From Gynuella sp050296195 (GTDB lineage: Bacteria; Pseudomonadota; Gammaproteobacteria; Pseudomonadales; Natronospirillaceae), in NCBI RefSeq assembly GCF_050296195.1, contig NZ_JBNKRB010000043.1: a stretch of DNA of 64,000 nt; one strand, written 5' to 3'. A model generated the notes under the pieces. The model ran no database searches, was not told the DNA's origin, and saw only the letters and a list, made by a program, of their open reading frames with translations. The stretch's first letter is position 1; each line of letters opens with the position of its first letter. Below, in pieces: positions 45,901 through 54,340 of this stretch. Both the position numbers and the translations under genes were made by a program.

Positions 45901-46024
45901 CATTAGGCAGATAACCATTTTGATTAACACGAGGATTGCCTGTACTGGCAAAAGCAGCAGTTGAAGTCAATGTCGCTGCCATAACGATAGACAAAGACAA
46001 TGAATTATAAACAAATTGTTTCAT
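42989..46024 (-). CDS. Secreted GH9 endoglucanase with PKD, two cytochrome c domains and C-terminal anchor
   Basis: From the ATG at 46024 (GGGAGTGAGA upstream) the 1011-residue protein has a signal peptide (about 1-26), a CelD-type Ig-like domain (about 30-115) and a GH9 catalytic domain (about 122-593). The GH9 domain shows WYDAGDHGKYVVNGG with the base Asp, PHHRFWAG, and the acid Glu in SVNEITVNW at about 575. A PKD domain follows (about 604-690), then a cytochrome c domain (CLGCH at 704-708, Met738), a long SDNG-rich linker, a second cytochrome c domain (CASCH at 872-876, Met906), another linker, and a C-terminal GSFGYW...hydrophobic...SRRR tail. It should cut beta-1,4-glucan outside the cell. 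The tail resembles a GlyGly-CTERM sorting signal. The cytochrome pair is most unusual for a cellulase. Confidence 0.93.
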   Translation of the reverse strand: MKQFVYNSLSLSIVMAATLTSTAAFASTGNPRVNQNGYLPNGSKVATYANNSSSVLDWELWKNGNLVTSGKTIPFGQDSTAGEYVHQIDFSAYTAEGGNYELHVGSDVSYRFMIDASAYTSPMYDALRYFYHNRSGIAIETPYTGGGLGSYQPNSIWSHPAGHIGVSPNKGDTNVQCWPGTCNYALDVSKGWYDAGDHGKYVVNGGISAWKLLSAYERAKYQGHNLNAFADGMLNIPESGNGVSDLLDEARWEVEFLLSMQVPDGQELAGMVHHKMHDEAWTGFPMAPNNDPQQRYLVPPSTAATLNVAAVGAQCARIWADIDSAFANRCLTVAKKAWDAAMAHPSVIYDDEYNNGGGGYGDPDVTDEFVWAAAELYITTGDSKYAGQIDTTLYSGDWGWAGTKAAALMSLATVPTSHTSSLAEQAQNTIVTLANDMISVANDQGYEIPIDQYGYYWGSNSGLANKLMLLATAYDHTDDHKYIDAFAKGVDYLFGRNALSRSYITGYGENAAKQPHHRFWAGALDSNYPWAPPGAMVGGANAGLEDDEAKKTLSGCETAPQTCYVDRIQAYSVNEITVNWNSAFAWIMAFYDDYATAGSSDNSAPTVMLTTSSEAGEAPLLVAFDATGSSDVDGDTLSYTWDFGDDSVAFGLMAEHTYNTAGSYTATLTVSDGQGGEVSKTTVINVTAANTGVLAGQALYEQGCLGCHGAKGDGVISFDPTQTSYDGQSLADYIRDEMPPKSPGSCDADCGTAVAEYIRSWNDNGSGSDNGSGSDNGSDDDSDNDSGSDNGDDDDSDNGSDNGGNSGSDNGGDDDSDNGSDNGDDDDSGSDNGSDNGGDSGSDNGSNNGGNTGSGTTNGDVAQGHALYDQQCASCHGAKGDGSIGFDSTKQTYEGRSLADYIRDTMPPKSPGSCNDGCAVDVAAYIRSWNNNGSDNGGDSGSDNGGDSGSDNDAGNGNGDDSNGSAGSGSDSGADSNDDSSTTSTISFGSFGYWIVALFGGLVLSRRRTVK
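43440..43740 (-). repeat. Low-complexity repeat DNA encoding the GH9 protein's SDNG linker
   Basis: Imperfect units of roughly 18-36 bp built on codons for Ser, Asp, Asn and Gly fill this part of the gene between the two cytochrome domains. The DNA resembles the 36-bp repeats in the GH10-GH62 gene, which suggests exchange or parallel expansion between the two genes. Confidence 0.75.
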
Positions 46025-46352
46025 AAAGATTCTCACTCCCATTGATCAACCCGGCTATTTTGGTGGTTTTTTTACCGGTCACGTTTGAGATATTACTAAA
46101 GTACGAAACGGAATATGCCATTGCTTTCACATAAGTAAGCAAGACATCAAAATTTGTAGGTATTTATTCCAAGTCTGCAAGTGAGATCACTTTGGAAGTG
46201 TGAAGTGGTTTTATCCGAGATAATATTGAGGCATTTACGCCGAGCAATCGATGGCGCTCAGAGCACCGAAAAGCAGCTTTTTTCCGGTTCTGGGATAAAA
46301 ATAAAGAAGAGAGAGCTGTGCAGAGTTTTACTCTCCACAGCCTGAACAGATG
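46025..46352. other. Intergenic, GH9 promoter region
   Basis: This 328-bp gap separates the phytase and GH9 genes, both leftward. It holds the phytase terminator hairpin (46316-46340) and presumably the GH9 promoter. No clear operator is seen. Confidence 0.6.
46316..46340 (-). terminator. Terminator of the phytase gene
   Basis: CTGTG/AGAGT (46316-46320, 46322-46326) pair with ACTCT/CACAG (46330-46334, 46336-46340) with one C-C mismatch and a 3-base loop. On the minus strand the stem is followed by a pyrimidine-rich tract with a T-run. Confidence 0.65.
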
Positions 46353-48410
46353 TTATTTGAATAATACTTCAGCAATGGCTTGCCAGCTTACCAGTTTAAA
46401 ATTCTGGTTTTCCAGCTCATAGCGTTTATTCACGTTATACCAATCCTGGGCTACCATAATGCCGTCTGGATATTCTGTTCCAAGATCAGTAGAAATAATA
46501 TCGATACCATCCGTGTCACTGGTGCCGTCCACTCCTATTTCATCATTGCCGGTGATCGCAAAGCTGCCGACGTATCGGTTATTCTGAACCAAGTCATAAA
46601 CTGCATAGGTGTTATTACCCTGACTGGATGCCAGCAAATAGCGTTTCTCACCCTTGCTATAAATGGCCAATCCTTCAATATCATCCACCAGAGTCCTGCC
46701 ATCCACACTGGCAACCAGAGTCGCCTGAGTCCCACCTTCTTCATGAGCATCGAACGACCAGATTGCCTGGTCTTCTTCACCGATATAGAGCGTCTGTGTC
46801 TGGTCATCGACGACACAACCTTCCGGTTGCGAATTCACCTTCATGGTTCGAACCAGAGTGGCGCGGGCACTGTCTTCGTTTAGCGAAATACGCCATTGTT
46901 CAATTTGGCCATCCTTACCATTTACGAAGACATATGTTCGACCATCTTTTGTCTGCCCCATACACAGGCCATACACTTCATCCACCCGTGATATCAGTTC
47001 TGCCGCATCAGAATGAGTATGGTCGCCCTGGATCGGGAGTTTTTTGATAGGAGCTTCTGTGTCCTGTATGGTATACAGTACAATGGTATTGAGTTCCCGG
47101 TTGGATGCCGCTGCCAGGGAAATACTGCCACCATCCGGAGTTTTAACCCGCTGACGAATATCAACATTATTGGGCCGGCCTCCTTCCAGATACTGTATTT
47201 CCCGACCGCTCAGATCATAGGCCATTAACCCGCCCTGCTTGTTGGTGGCAATAATCAGACTGCGTTGTGGGTTCTGTTCATTCACCCAGATAGCTGGATC
47301 GTCAGCAGCATCACCATCATCATCAACCGCCTGTGTTTCACCGCTAGCTGCAACCAGGGATACACCATCGACGCTCATGTGCCGTAAATCCATCGCCGTA
47401 TTGATTCGAACATCACTGAGAAACGCCAGACGGGCATACGGTAATTTCTCATAGACCGGTTGGTCTGCTTCTGTGTTACCTAACCACAAACCATCTGCTG
47501 CAGCGGTTACCAGTTTGGCCTCTTCAAAACCAGTCACATTGAAACCACCCAAAAATTTATGACTGTTCTGGCGATCGTATACCAGAAATCCCTGCCCCTC
47601 ATCAGCAACCACCAATAAACCTTTGCCATCAGGCTGATACACCAGATCCATGTTTTCGATTTCTTCTATATGCCCCAATGGCAGGGCAACATCAATCAGG
47701 TATCTGTCTTTGACGTTTTCTGCATCAGCACCATAAGACCAGATACCAACATTCTGCTCAGCAATAAATAATGTGGCCGTTTCATCATCAGCCACACAAC
47801 TACTGAGCTTACCTCCGACCGGAGTCACACGTACCGGTATCGGTACACCTTTATCGTCGCGGACCCGGCTGATGATATGCTGGCCATCGTAGTCCAGTTT
47901 GTACTGCACAATACTGCCTTCTTCGGTAAACCCCGTCACAATCACTTCGCCGGTAGTCACGTTCTGATAGAGACACACACCTTCGACGGTGCTATCTGTA
48001 TTTATTTGTCCCAGAAACTGCAGTGGTGCTGACGGGTCTGGAGCAACGCGATAAAAGCCGAAAGCGTGTTGTTCCGGTAATCCGACTGCGACGATATCCA
48101 TCGCAGGGTATTGCATTCTTGGCCTGAAACCGTAACGGACATCTGCTCCAAGCACTTCGAACCGTTCATCACGTTGCACCAGAGCACCTGTCTGATTAAA
48201 TACGGCAAGACCATCTCCTTCCAGAGACGCAATCAAATACCCTTCAGCACGCCCATCTGCTGCACGCCAATACGCAGAATCGGCAATATCTTCAAAACTA
48301 TGGGAGGATTTTAGTACAGTGGACAGGCCATCAGCAGCCAGCGTAAAACTGACTGGAGCAGATATCAGGCAAGTGACCAGAATGCATCGAACCAATAGAG
48401 AAATGTTCAT
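46353..48410 (-). CDS. Secreted beta-propeller phytase, duplicated domain
   Basis: The 685-residue protein has a signal peptide (cut near residue 25, LAA) and two successive propeller domains. The C-terminal one (about 345-685) carries the calcium- and phytate-binding marks DDPAIWVN, GGRPNNVDIR, HSDAAEL-like and DGTSDTDGIDI, so it should be the active phytase. The N-terminal domain (about 30-335) follows the same pattern (SSCVADDETATLFIAEQNVGIW mirrors GCVVDDQTQTLYIGEEDQAIW) but lacks the DDPAIW site. It is therefore probably a degenerate, supporting unit, as seen in other dual-domain phytases. It would release phosphate from plant phytate outside the cytoplasm, next to a cellulase gene. Confidence 0.92.
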   Translation of the reverse strand: MNISLLVRCILVTCLISAPVSFTLAADGLSTVLKSSHSFEDIADSAYWRAADGRAEGYLIASLEGDGLAVFNQTGALVQRDERFEVLGADVRYGFRPRMQYPAMDIVAVGLPEQHAFGFYRVAPDPSAPLQFLGQINTDSTVEGVCLYQNVTTGEVIVTGFTEEGSIVQYKLDYDGQHIISRVRDDKGVPIPVRVTPVGGKLSSCVADDETATLFIAEQNVGIWSYGADAENVKDRYLIDVALPLGHIEEIENMDLVYQPDGKGLLVVADEGQGFLVYDRQNSHKFLGGFNVTGFEEAKLVTAAADGLWLGNTEADQPVYEKLPYARLAFLSDVRINTAMDLRHMSVDGVSLVAASGETQAVDDDGDAADDPAIWVNEQNPQRSLIIATNKQGGLMAYDLSGREIQYLEGGRPNNVDIRQRVKTPDGGSISLAAASNRELNTIVLYTIQDTEAPIKKLPIQGDHTHSDAAELISRVDEVYGLCMGQTKDGRTYVFVNGKDGQIEQWRISLNEDSARATLVRTMKVNSQPEGCVVDDQTQTLYIGEEDQAIWSFDAHEEGGTQATLVASVDGRTLVDDIEGLAIYSKGEKRYLLASSQGNNTYAVYDLVQNNRYVGSFAITGNDEIGVDGTSDTDGIDIISTDLGTEYPDGIMVAQDWYNVNKRYELENQNFKLVSWQAIAEVLFK

Positions 48411-48540
48411 ATCTATCCTTCATATATTGAGTAGCCAAACGTTTGAAATTTACATTCCAGGAATGTCATTTCCATGACAACTTAAGAGTCGTAGACAGAA
48501 TTTCAATCGGTAAGATGACGGAACAACGTCAATAGTGGCA

Positions 48541-48584
48541 CTTGGGAGCTTCTGAAAATAGTCTGTTTCTCAGAATCCCCCAAG
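48541..48584. terminator. Hairpin after the GAPDH gene
   Basis: CTTGGG/TTCTGA (48541-48546, 48550-48555) pair with TCAGAA/CCCAAG (48570-48575, 48579-48584) around a 3x3 internal loop and a 14-base loop. TTTT follows on the plus strand only, so on the minus strand this may be a weaker terminator or a 3'-end stabiliser. Confidence 0.45.
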
Positions 48585-48599
48585 TTTTAACAGGAGAAT

Positions 48600-50057
48600 T
48601 TACGCGGGGAAGAAACGATATTCGATACCGGCCATTTTCTGCACCAATCGCATAACCTGAGCGCTGTATCCAGCTTCGTTGTCGTACCATACATAGAGTA
48701 TGGCTTTTTGTCCGGAAACGATGGTCGCTTTGGCATCAACGATACCGGCACGACGATTACCCACAAAATCACTGGAAACCGCATCAGGTGAATTAACAAA
48801 ATCGATTTGTTTATTCAGTTCTGAATACAGTGAAGACTCCCGCAACATTTCATTCAGGGATTCCCGGCTAACTGGCTTGAGCAGATCCAGATTCAAAATC
48901 GCGAGCGATACATTAGGAGTGGGTACCCGAATAGCATTTCCAGTAAGCTTGCCACCCAGTTCTGGTAGTGCCTTCGCCACGGCTTTGGCAGCACCGGTTT
49001 CGGAGACGACCATATTCAATGGTGCACTACGACCACGCCGGTCACCCTTATGAAAATTATCAATGAGATTCTGATCATTGGTATAGGAATGAATAGTCTC
49101 TACATGACCATGTTGTATACCATATGTATCGTTAATGACTTTCAGTATCGGTGTAATTGCATTGGTAGTACACGATGCCGCAGAGACAATCCGATCACTC
49201 TCCTCAATCGTATTATGATTAATACCATACACAATATTTTTCAGGTCGCCTTTTCCTGGAGCAGTTAACAAAACCTTATCGACACCTTTGCTCTGCAGGT
49301 GTTGACTAAGTCCTTTTTTATCGCGCCAAACACCCGTATTATCGATAACAAAGGCATTTTCGATACCATACGATGTATAATCTACTTCAGCCGGGCTATT
49401 GGCATAAATAACCTGAATATAATTTCCGTTGGCGATGATAGCATCATTTTCCTCATCAACACTGATCGTACCTTCGAACGAACCATGTACGGAATCTCTT
49501 CGCAGCAGGCTGGCGCGTTTTACCAAATCATTGGCAGCACCGCTTTTGCGCACCACAATAGCCCGTAGCGCCAACGGACTACCGCCACTTTTCTCAACCA
49601 GAATACGTGCCAGAAACCGACCAATACGACCAAAGCCATAAAGCACAACATCTTTGCGCAGGGTAGCCTGATTTCCATGGTTTTGATCATACTGGTTCAC
49701 TACCTCAGACAGTTGCGAGGCCAACCAATCTGACAGAGAACTCTCCTGCTGTTGACGGTAAGCAATCGCCAATTTACCAATATCAATATGACAAGAACCA
49801 AGGTTCAAAGTATCCAGCACTTGCAAAATTGCTAATGTATCCAAAGGTTCCAGTTCATGGCCTTCAGTCTGGCGCACAAAACGGTGAGACTTAACCAAAT
49901 TGATAACCGACTGATTAATTACACTGCGACCATATATCGATGTAATCACATTATTTTGGCGATACAACCGACCGATCAGTGGAATCATTTGTTCCAGCAG
50001 CGCTTCTTTTTCCTGCCATTCGGATAGTTGTTTCTGGGTGTTTATGATGCTCACCAT
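48600..50057 (-). CDS. Glyceraldehyde-3-phosphate dehydrogenase, long form
   Basis: The protein of about 485 residues has an N-terminal extension of about 130 residues followed by a complete GAPDH. The NAD-binding segment is VVLYGFGRIGRFLARIL, the catalytic Cys lies in SAASCTTNAI, and the His lies in IHSYTNDQNLIDNFH. WYDNEAGYSAQVMRL is near the C terminus. Long forms with such an extension occur in pseudomonads and vibrios beside normal GapA and are thought to serve gluconeogenic or special conditions. AGAGGTCA precedes the ATG at 50057, which decides the start over a frame opening at 50129. Confidence 0.9.
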   Translation of the reverse strand: MVSIINTQKQLSEWQEKEALLEQMIPLIGRLYRQNNVITSIYGRSVINQSVINLVKSHRFVRQTEGHELEPLDTLAILQVLDTLNLGSCHIDIGKLAIAYRQQQESSLSDWLASQLSEVVNQYDQNHGNQATLRKDVVLYGFGRIGRFLARILVEKSGGSPLALRAIVVRKSGAANDLVKRASLLRRDSVHGSFEGTISVDEENDAIIANGNYIQVIYANSPAEVDYTSYGIENAFVIDNTGVWRDKKGLSQHLQSKGVDKVLLTAPGKGDLKNIVYGINHNTIEESDRIVSAASCTTNAITPILKVINDTYGIQHGHVETIHSYTNDQNLIDNFHKGDRRGRSAPLNMVVSETGAAKAVAKALPELGGKLTGNAIRVPTPNVSLAILNLDLLKPVSRESLNEMLRESSLYSELNKQIDFVNSPDAVSSDFVGNRRAGIVDAKATIVSGQKAILYVWYDNEAGYSAQVMRLVQKMAGIEYRFFPA

Positions 50058-50350
50058 TGACCTCTTTTTTCCATCTTGTTTGTCAAAGGTGTGCATTATC
50101 AGGGCTATTTCAGAAAAACAGAAACGCATAAAAAAGAGTGCTTTCGCCTCATTGTCTCTAAAATAACTCTGCTATGAAACTTTATTACTGAATTCCAGGG
50201 AAGGTTAACAATGCTCCTCAGAAAAACTCAATTTGACAGCGGCTTCCGTCTATCCGCTGAAAGTTAATTACAAAGCACTGTCAAAATTACGGCCTTTATT
50301 GAACCTATAGAAGTAGAGTTTTTATTAATTAACAACATTAGAACAGATGA

Positions 50351-52363
50351 TTACTTCCGCCGAAAACGTTTCCACTTAACCAGAGCCTGTCGGGCATGAC
50401 GAAACTTGCGCCTCAGTTGTGGATCTGGCTCGTTGGTATAAAGCTGCTGATTCAATGCCAGCAGGTAATCAAGAACGGATTGTTTACCTTTGAAGGTTTG
50501 CTGATTCAATTCATCGTGAAGTTGTCCGGGCCCGGCCCCCCGGGACACAGAAATTCCGCGATCCAGCAGCATCTCTATCAGTTGGTGTAGTTGCAGATAA
50601 TAAGGGTTGGTTTTTCTCCGGCCAGTAAACAAACCAAGAGACCACCCCCAGACAGTACCAATAACCACCATCACCACCACGCTAAACAAAACAGTTTTAT
50701 ACACATTGATATCGCCAAGTATCATACTTAGCATCATGGATTGATCTTCCATATCAAAATCCAATACCCAAACCTGCCAGGCATATTGCATGGCGTCCAT
50801 CTGCTGACGCAGCCGGTTAAGCCATTTAAACCGATTCTGAAAGTTGCCCGCCATTAGCTGACTGTCATTGATGCTGATCGCCGAGCGTAGATTCTGTTCA
50901 ACCCGATTTGGAGCAACATAGGCAGTCGGGTCCATTCGCACCCAACCTTTGTCTTCGAGCCAGACTTCCACCCAGGCATGAGCATCGTACTGACGAACCG
51001 CTATGTATTTGGCGTCAGCATTCCACTCCCCACCCTGATATCCAGCAACCATTCTGGCTGGGATACCAACAGCACGCATTAAAAAAGTATAGGCACTGGC
51101 AAAGTGAGCACAGAAACCTGCCTGACTCTCAAACAGAAAACGGTCAATGGTGTCAGTATCTCCGAGCAATGGCGGCTGTAGCGTGTAGTAAAACTGCTCC
51201 TGAAAAAACCAGCGGGCGACATTATGCACATAAGCTTCATCACTACCGGCCAGAGCTCGTTGCCGACGGGCAAATTCGCGACTCTGTGGATTCCCGTCTT
51301 CTGGCAGCATCAAGGCCCGCGATCGTTCAACACGGTTAAGATGTTTACCAATCACCGCATCTGGATAAGCCTCAAACTCAAAACGAGTTGGAGCAGAGAT
51401 CGGCATTCGGTTGACCCAGCGATAATCCTCAAGCCCGACAGCATCTCCGCTGATATTGGCTGAGGGAGTCAGTGTAAATAACCAGGGTTGATAGCTGGTC
51501 TGGTAAATCACCGAATAGGACAGACTGCGCGAACCATACTCGATATCCTGCGGTACACTACTGCGGGTACGAAAACTGGTACGGGCCCAGTCACCCTCCC
51601 TTCCCTGCCGCCAGGTTTTGCCATCAAAATAGTTAAGAACAATACCACGCCAATAACGCTCGGAAGCTCTCGGCGGATTACCTTGGAAAGTCGCCCGAAA
51701 CGCCAATTCATCACTACGAGCCAGATTGGCAATGTCCCCTGGGGTAACTTCATCTGACACGCCGGTTTTGGCAGAATCGGGCATCGGCACACTCCATAAT
51801 GCCGGCAGCCTCGGGAACAAAAGATAGACCACCAACATTAATGGAAGACACAGCCCAAGCATATTCAACGACAATTTCAACTGCTCTCGCACCGGACGAC
51901 TATGCGTCTGTTGCAAACTGATCAGACCTGCCGTCAATACGATCAGTAACACCAAGCTATAAAGCGTTATCAAAATACTTTGGGAGTACAGAAATTGTGT
52001 GCATACCAGAAAATAACCGGTATAGACCACGACCATTCCGTCACGCCGACTACTGAGCTCGAGATTCTTCAGCAGATAAGCCAGCATCAATAACGAGTTC
52101 ACAGCTTCCAGCGAAATTGGTGGGACACCACTTAACGCAACACCAGTCACACCAATGGAAATAGCCAGGGTTTTTAATTGCCAGCCGGTTTTCTGCCAGT
52201 GCCCACGGACGATCCATAAACGCCAGCCCGCGGTTACTATCAACATGGGAAACAACCAAGATGGCAAGTCATCGAGAAATGACACCGCTACAGCGATTTG
52301 CGTCAATAACAGCCAGATTAAACTGGCGCGATGAATACTTTGCTGCCCGGGCTTAACGTTCAT
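50351..52363 (-). CDS. tgpA: TgpA-type membrane transglutaminase-like protein
   Basis: The 670-residue protein has six N-terminal membrane segments (DUF3488 region, about 15-190) and a periplasmic transglutaminase-like domain with the Cys-His-Asp triad (GFCAHFASAYTFLMRAVGIPAR, then YDAHAWVEVW and MDPTAYVAP). One further membrane span (about 560-580) and a cytoplasmic DUF4129-like tail follow. This is the architecture and size of Pseudomonas TgpA. It is the third gene of moxR-DUF58-tgpA, and its start overlaps the DUF58 gene by 11 bases. The set is probably involved in envelope protein processing or assembly. Confidence 0.9.
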   Translation of the reverse strand: MNVKPGQQSIHRASLIWLLLTQIAVAVSFLDDLPSWLFPMLIVTAGWRLWIVRGHWQKTGWQLKTLAISIGVTGVALSGVPPISLEAVNSLLMLAYLLKNLELSSRRDGMVVVYTGYFLVCTQFLYSQSILITLYSLVLLIVLTAGLISLQQTHSRPVREQLKLSLNMLGLCLPLMLVVYLLFPRLPALWSVPMPDSAKTGVSDEVTPGDIANLARSDELAFRATFQGNPPRASERYWRGIVLNYFDGKTWRQGREGDWARTSFRTRSSVPQDIEYGSRSLSYSVIYQTSYQPWLFTLTPSANISGDAVGLEDYRWVNRMPISAPTRFEFEAYPDAVIGKHLNRVERSRALMLPEDGNPQSREFARRQRALAGSDEAYVHNVARWFFQEQFYYTLQPPLLGDTDTIDRFLFESQAGFCAHFASAYTFLMRAVGIPARMVAGYQGGEWNADAKYIAVRQYDAHAWVEVWLEDKGWVRMDPTAYVAPNRVEQNLRSAISINDSQLMAGNFQNRFKWLNRLRQQMDAMQYAWQVWVLDFDMEDQSMMLSMILGDINVYKTVLFSVVVMVVIGTVWGWSLGLFTGRRKTNPYYLQLHQLIEMLLDRGISVSRGAGPGQLHDELNQQTFKGKQSVLDYLLALNQQLYTNEPDPQLRRKFRHARQALVKWKRFRRK

Positions 52364-53339
52364 GACTCAGTCCATACGTTGCCAGTGCAGTCAGGCAACG
52401 AATCTTGTGTTGCTCACTCAAAGAGGGCGCAATTTCAGTACCGGGAATGCGCAATCCCCAGTGTTTCTGTTGTTCGAACATTTCCAGCACTCTGGCACAC
52501 AAGTGCGACAATTTTTGTTCGGTGCCGTTAAGAGTCAGGTTGCTCCAATCAAGCCATTGATCATGATGCTGATAGTCAACGAACTCGCGACTGTGAAGTT
52601 TTCCAGTCCGGGCATAGGCCGGCCAATGAATACGCTTGATGGAATCTCCCTGTCGAAACTCCCTGATCAGGCTGAAATCCGATGATCCGTTCTTAATTTC
52701 CTGACCATCTTCAGTCTCATCGCCTTCGTGATGCACACCATCGAGTTGCAACGCCAGTTTTGGTTCGGGAAACACAACAGCAGTGACATCCGGGTGCATA
52801 TACCCCCAACTTTTGGCCAGTCCGGTTGGAAAATGCGTCAGAATCTCCAGCCTACCTGGACTCAGATAACCTCTGGTCGCGGTATCATGAGTTAACGTGA
52901 TTCTGCGCTGCTCACCTTTTTCCAGAGTGATGGTTACCTGATCCTGACCGCGCCAGCCGATTTGTATTGCTTGGCGGGCACGATTGCTATGATTGAAAAC
53001 ATCAAATTCAAACCTGACCCGATCACCGGCAAAACAGCTTCCAGCCCTTACCACCACCAGTTTCAATCCAGACAGGTTGCGATAGGTAAACAGTACATTG
53101 ATGACCAACAATGCCAACAGCCAGAAAGTAACCATATATACCAGGTTGTTCTGAAAATTAATGGCCATTAGCAGCAGCGCCAGAATCAGAACAAACAATA
53201 CGAGGCCCGCCTTCGAAGGCAAAATGTAGATCCGTTTCTGATTCATTTGCAGTTGCTTTTCTGGACGGATACGCTGAGAGAGCCAGCGATTGAATCGTTG
53301 CCAGACAAATTGTTGGATGATAGTCAGAGGATTCAGCAT
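52353..53339 (-). CDS. DUF58 membrane protein
   Basis: The 328-residue protein has two adjacent membrane segments (about 40-85) followed by a beta-rich part. It then has the conserved DUF58 block FSLIREFRQGDSIKRIHWPAYARTGKLHSREF, which resembles a von Willebrand A-like region. DUF58 proteins are standard partners of MoxR ATPases. The gene begins 5 bases after the moxR stop and overlaps tgpA, so the three form one operon. Confidence 0.92.
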   Translation of the reverse strand: MLNPLTIIQQFVWQRFNRWLSQRIRPEKQLQMNQKRIYILPSKAGLVLFVLILALLLMAINFQNNLVYMVTFWLLALLVINVLFTYRNLSGLKLVVVRAGSCFAGDRVRFEFDVFNHSNRARQAIQIGWRGQDQVTITLEKGEQRRITLTHDTATRGYLSPGRLEILTHFPTGLAKSWGYMHPDVTAVVFPEPKLALQLDGVHHEGDETEDGQEIKNGSSDFSLIREFRQGDSIKRIHWPAYARTGKLHSREFVDYQHHDQWLDWSNLTLNGTEQKLSHLCARVLEMFEQQKHWGLRIPGTEIAPSLSEQHKIRCLTALATYGLSHER

Positions 53340-53344
53340 CTGGC

Positions 53345-54295
53345 TTATTCCTTACTCAGAACCTCTACCTGTTCCAGCAGATGTCTTGCCAGCACCTCAT
53401 TTTGTTTTTCCGTCCTGCCCACAATACGATGAGCCGCAACCGGAACAAATACCGCCTGAACATCCTCAGGTAACACATGTGTTCTGCCATTCACCAATGC
53501 CCAAGCCTGAGAAGCCCGTAAAAGCGCTATAGCACCGCGCGGAGACAGGCCCAGTTCACAGCTTTCATCTTCACGGGTACGGGCAACCAGTCGTTGCAGA
53601 TAATCCAGCAGAGTATCGGTGGCCGTAACTTTGGGAACCAGACTTTGAATATGTGTAAGAGTTTCCGTATTTAAAACCTGTTTAACCGCCTGCAACCGAT
53701 CACGGCTATTGCCTTTCAATAATTGCAACTCATACGCCGGATCAGGATAACCCAAAGAAAAGCGCACCAGGAAGCGATCCAACTGAGATTCCGGTAAGGA
53801 AAAAGTACCGGCCTGAGATAAAGGGTTCTGGGTAGCAATTACAAAAAACGGCTCAGGCAACGGATAACTGGTACCGTCAATACTGATTTGCCGCTCTTCC
53901 ATCGCTTCAAGCAGGGCACTCTGGGATTTAGGGGTAGCGCGATTAAGCTCATCAGCAAGTACAACCTGAGTGAACACCGGTCCGCGATGGAAACGGAACT
54001 GGCCCTTGTCCGGCTCAAACACGGGTGCTCCAATAACATCTGCAGGGAGCAGATCACTGGTAAACTGGATACGCTTGTATTCAAGACCTAATACTCTGGC
54101 AAGAGTCTGTGCCAAAGTGGTTTTACCCATGCCTGGCAAATCTTCCAATAGAATGTGCCCGCGGGCAAAGATACTGGCTAACGCCAGCTTAACCTGAGGC
54201 TCCTTGCCTAAAATCACGTCATTGATCGTGGCGAGTGACTGGTGAATAATCTGATTAAGCTTTTGACTCACTACACAACATTCCTTCAGGATCAA
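53345..54295 (-). CDS. MoxR-family AAA+ ATPase
   Basis: The 316-residue protein has Walker A (GMGKTTLAQTLAR), Walker B (VLADELNRATPKSQSALLEAM), sensor 1 (FFVIATQNPLSQAGTFSLPE) and sensor 2 (GLSPRGAIALLRASQAWAL). This is the MoxR layout. These ATPases act as chaperones for metal insertion or complex assembly with VWA/DUF58 partners, here the two downstream genes. An upstream promoter presumably lies in the short gap before 54341. Confidence 0.94.
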   Translation of the reverse strand: MILKECCVVSQKLNQIIHQSLATINDVILGKEPQVKLALASIFARGHILLEDLPGMGKTTLAQTLARVLGLEYKRIQFTSDLLPADVIGAPVFEPDKGQFRFHRGPVFTQVVLADELNRATPKSQSALLEAMEERQISIDGTSYPLPEPFFVIATQNPLSQAGTFSLPESQLDRFLVRFSLGYPDPAYELQLLKGNSRDRLQAVKQVLNTETLTHIQSLVPKVTATDTLLDYLQRLVARTREDESCELGLSPRGAIALLRASQAWALVNGRTHVLPEDVQAVFVPVAAHRIVGRTEKQNEVLARHLLEQVEVLSKE

Positions 54296-54340
54296 AAGCT
54301 TTTAATATAGAACAGTCCAGGCGATTAACCCACCCATATA

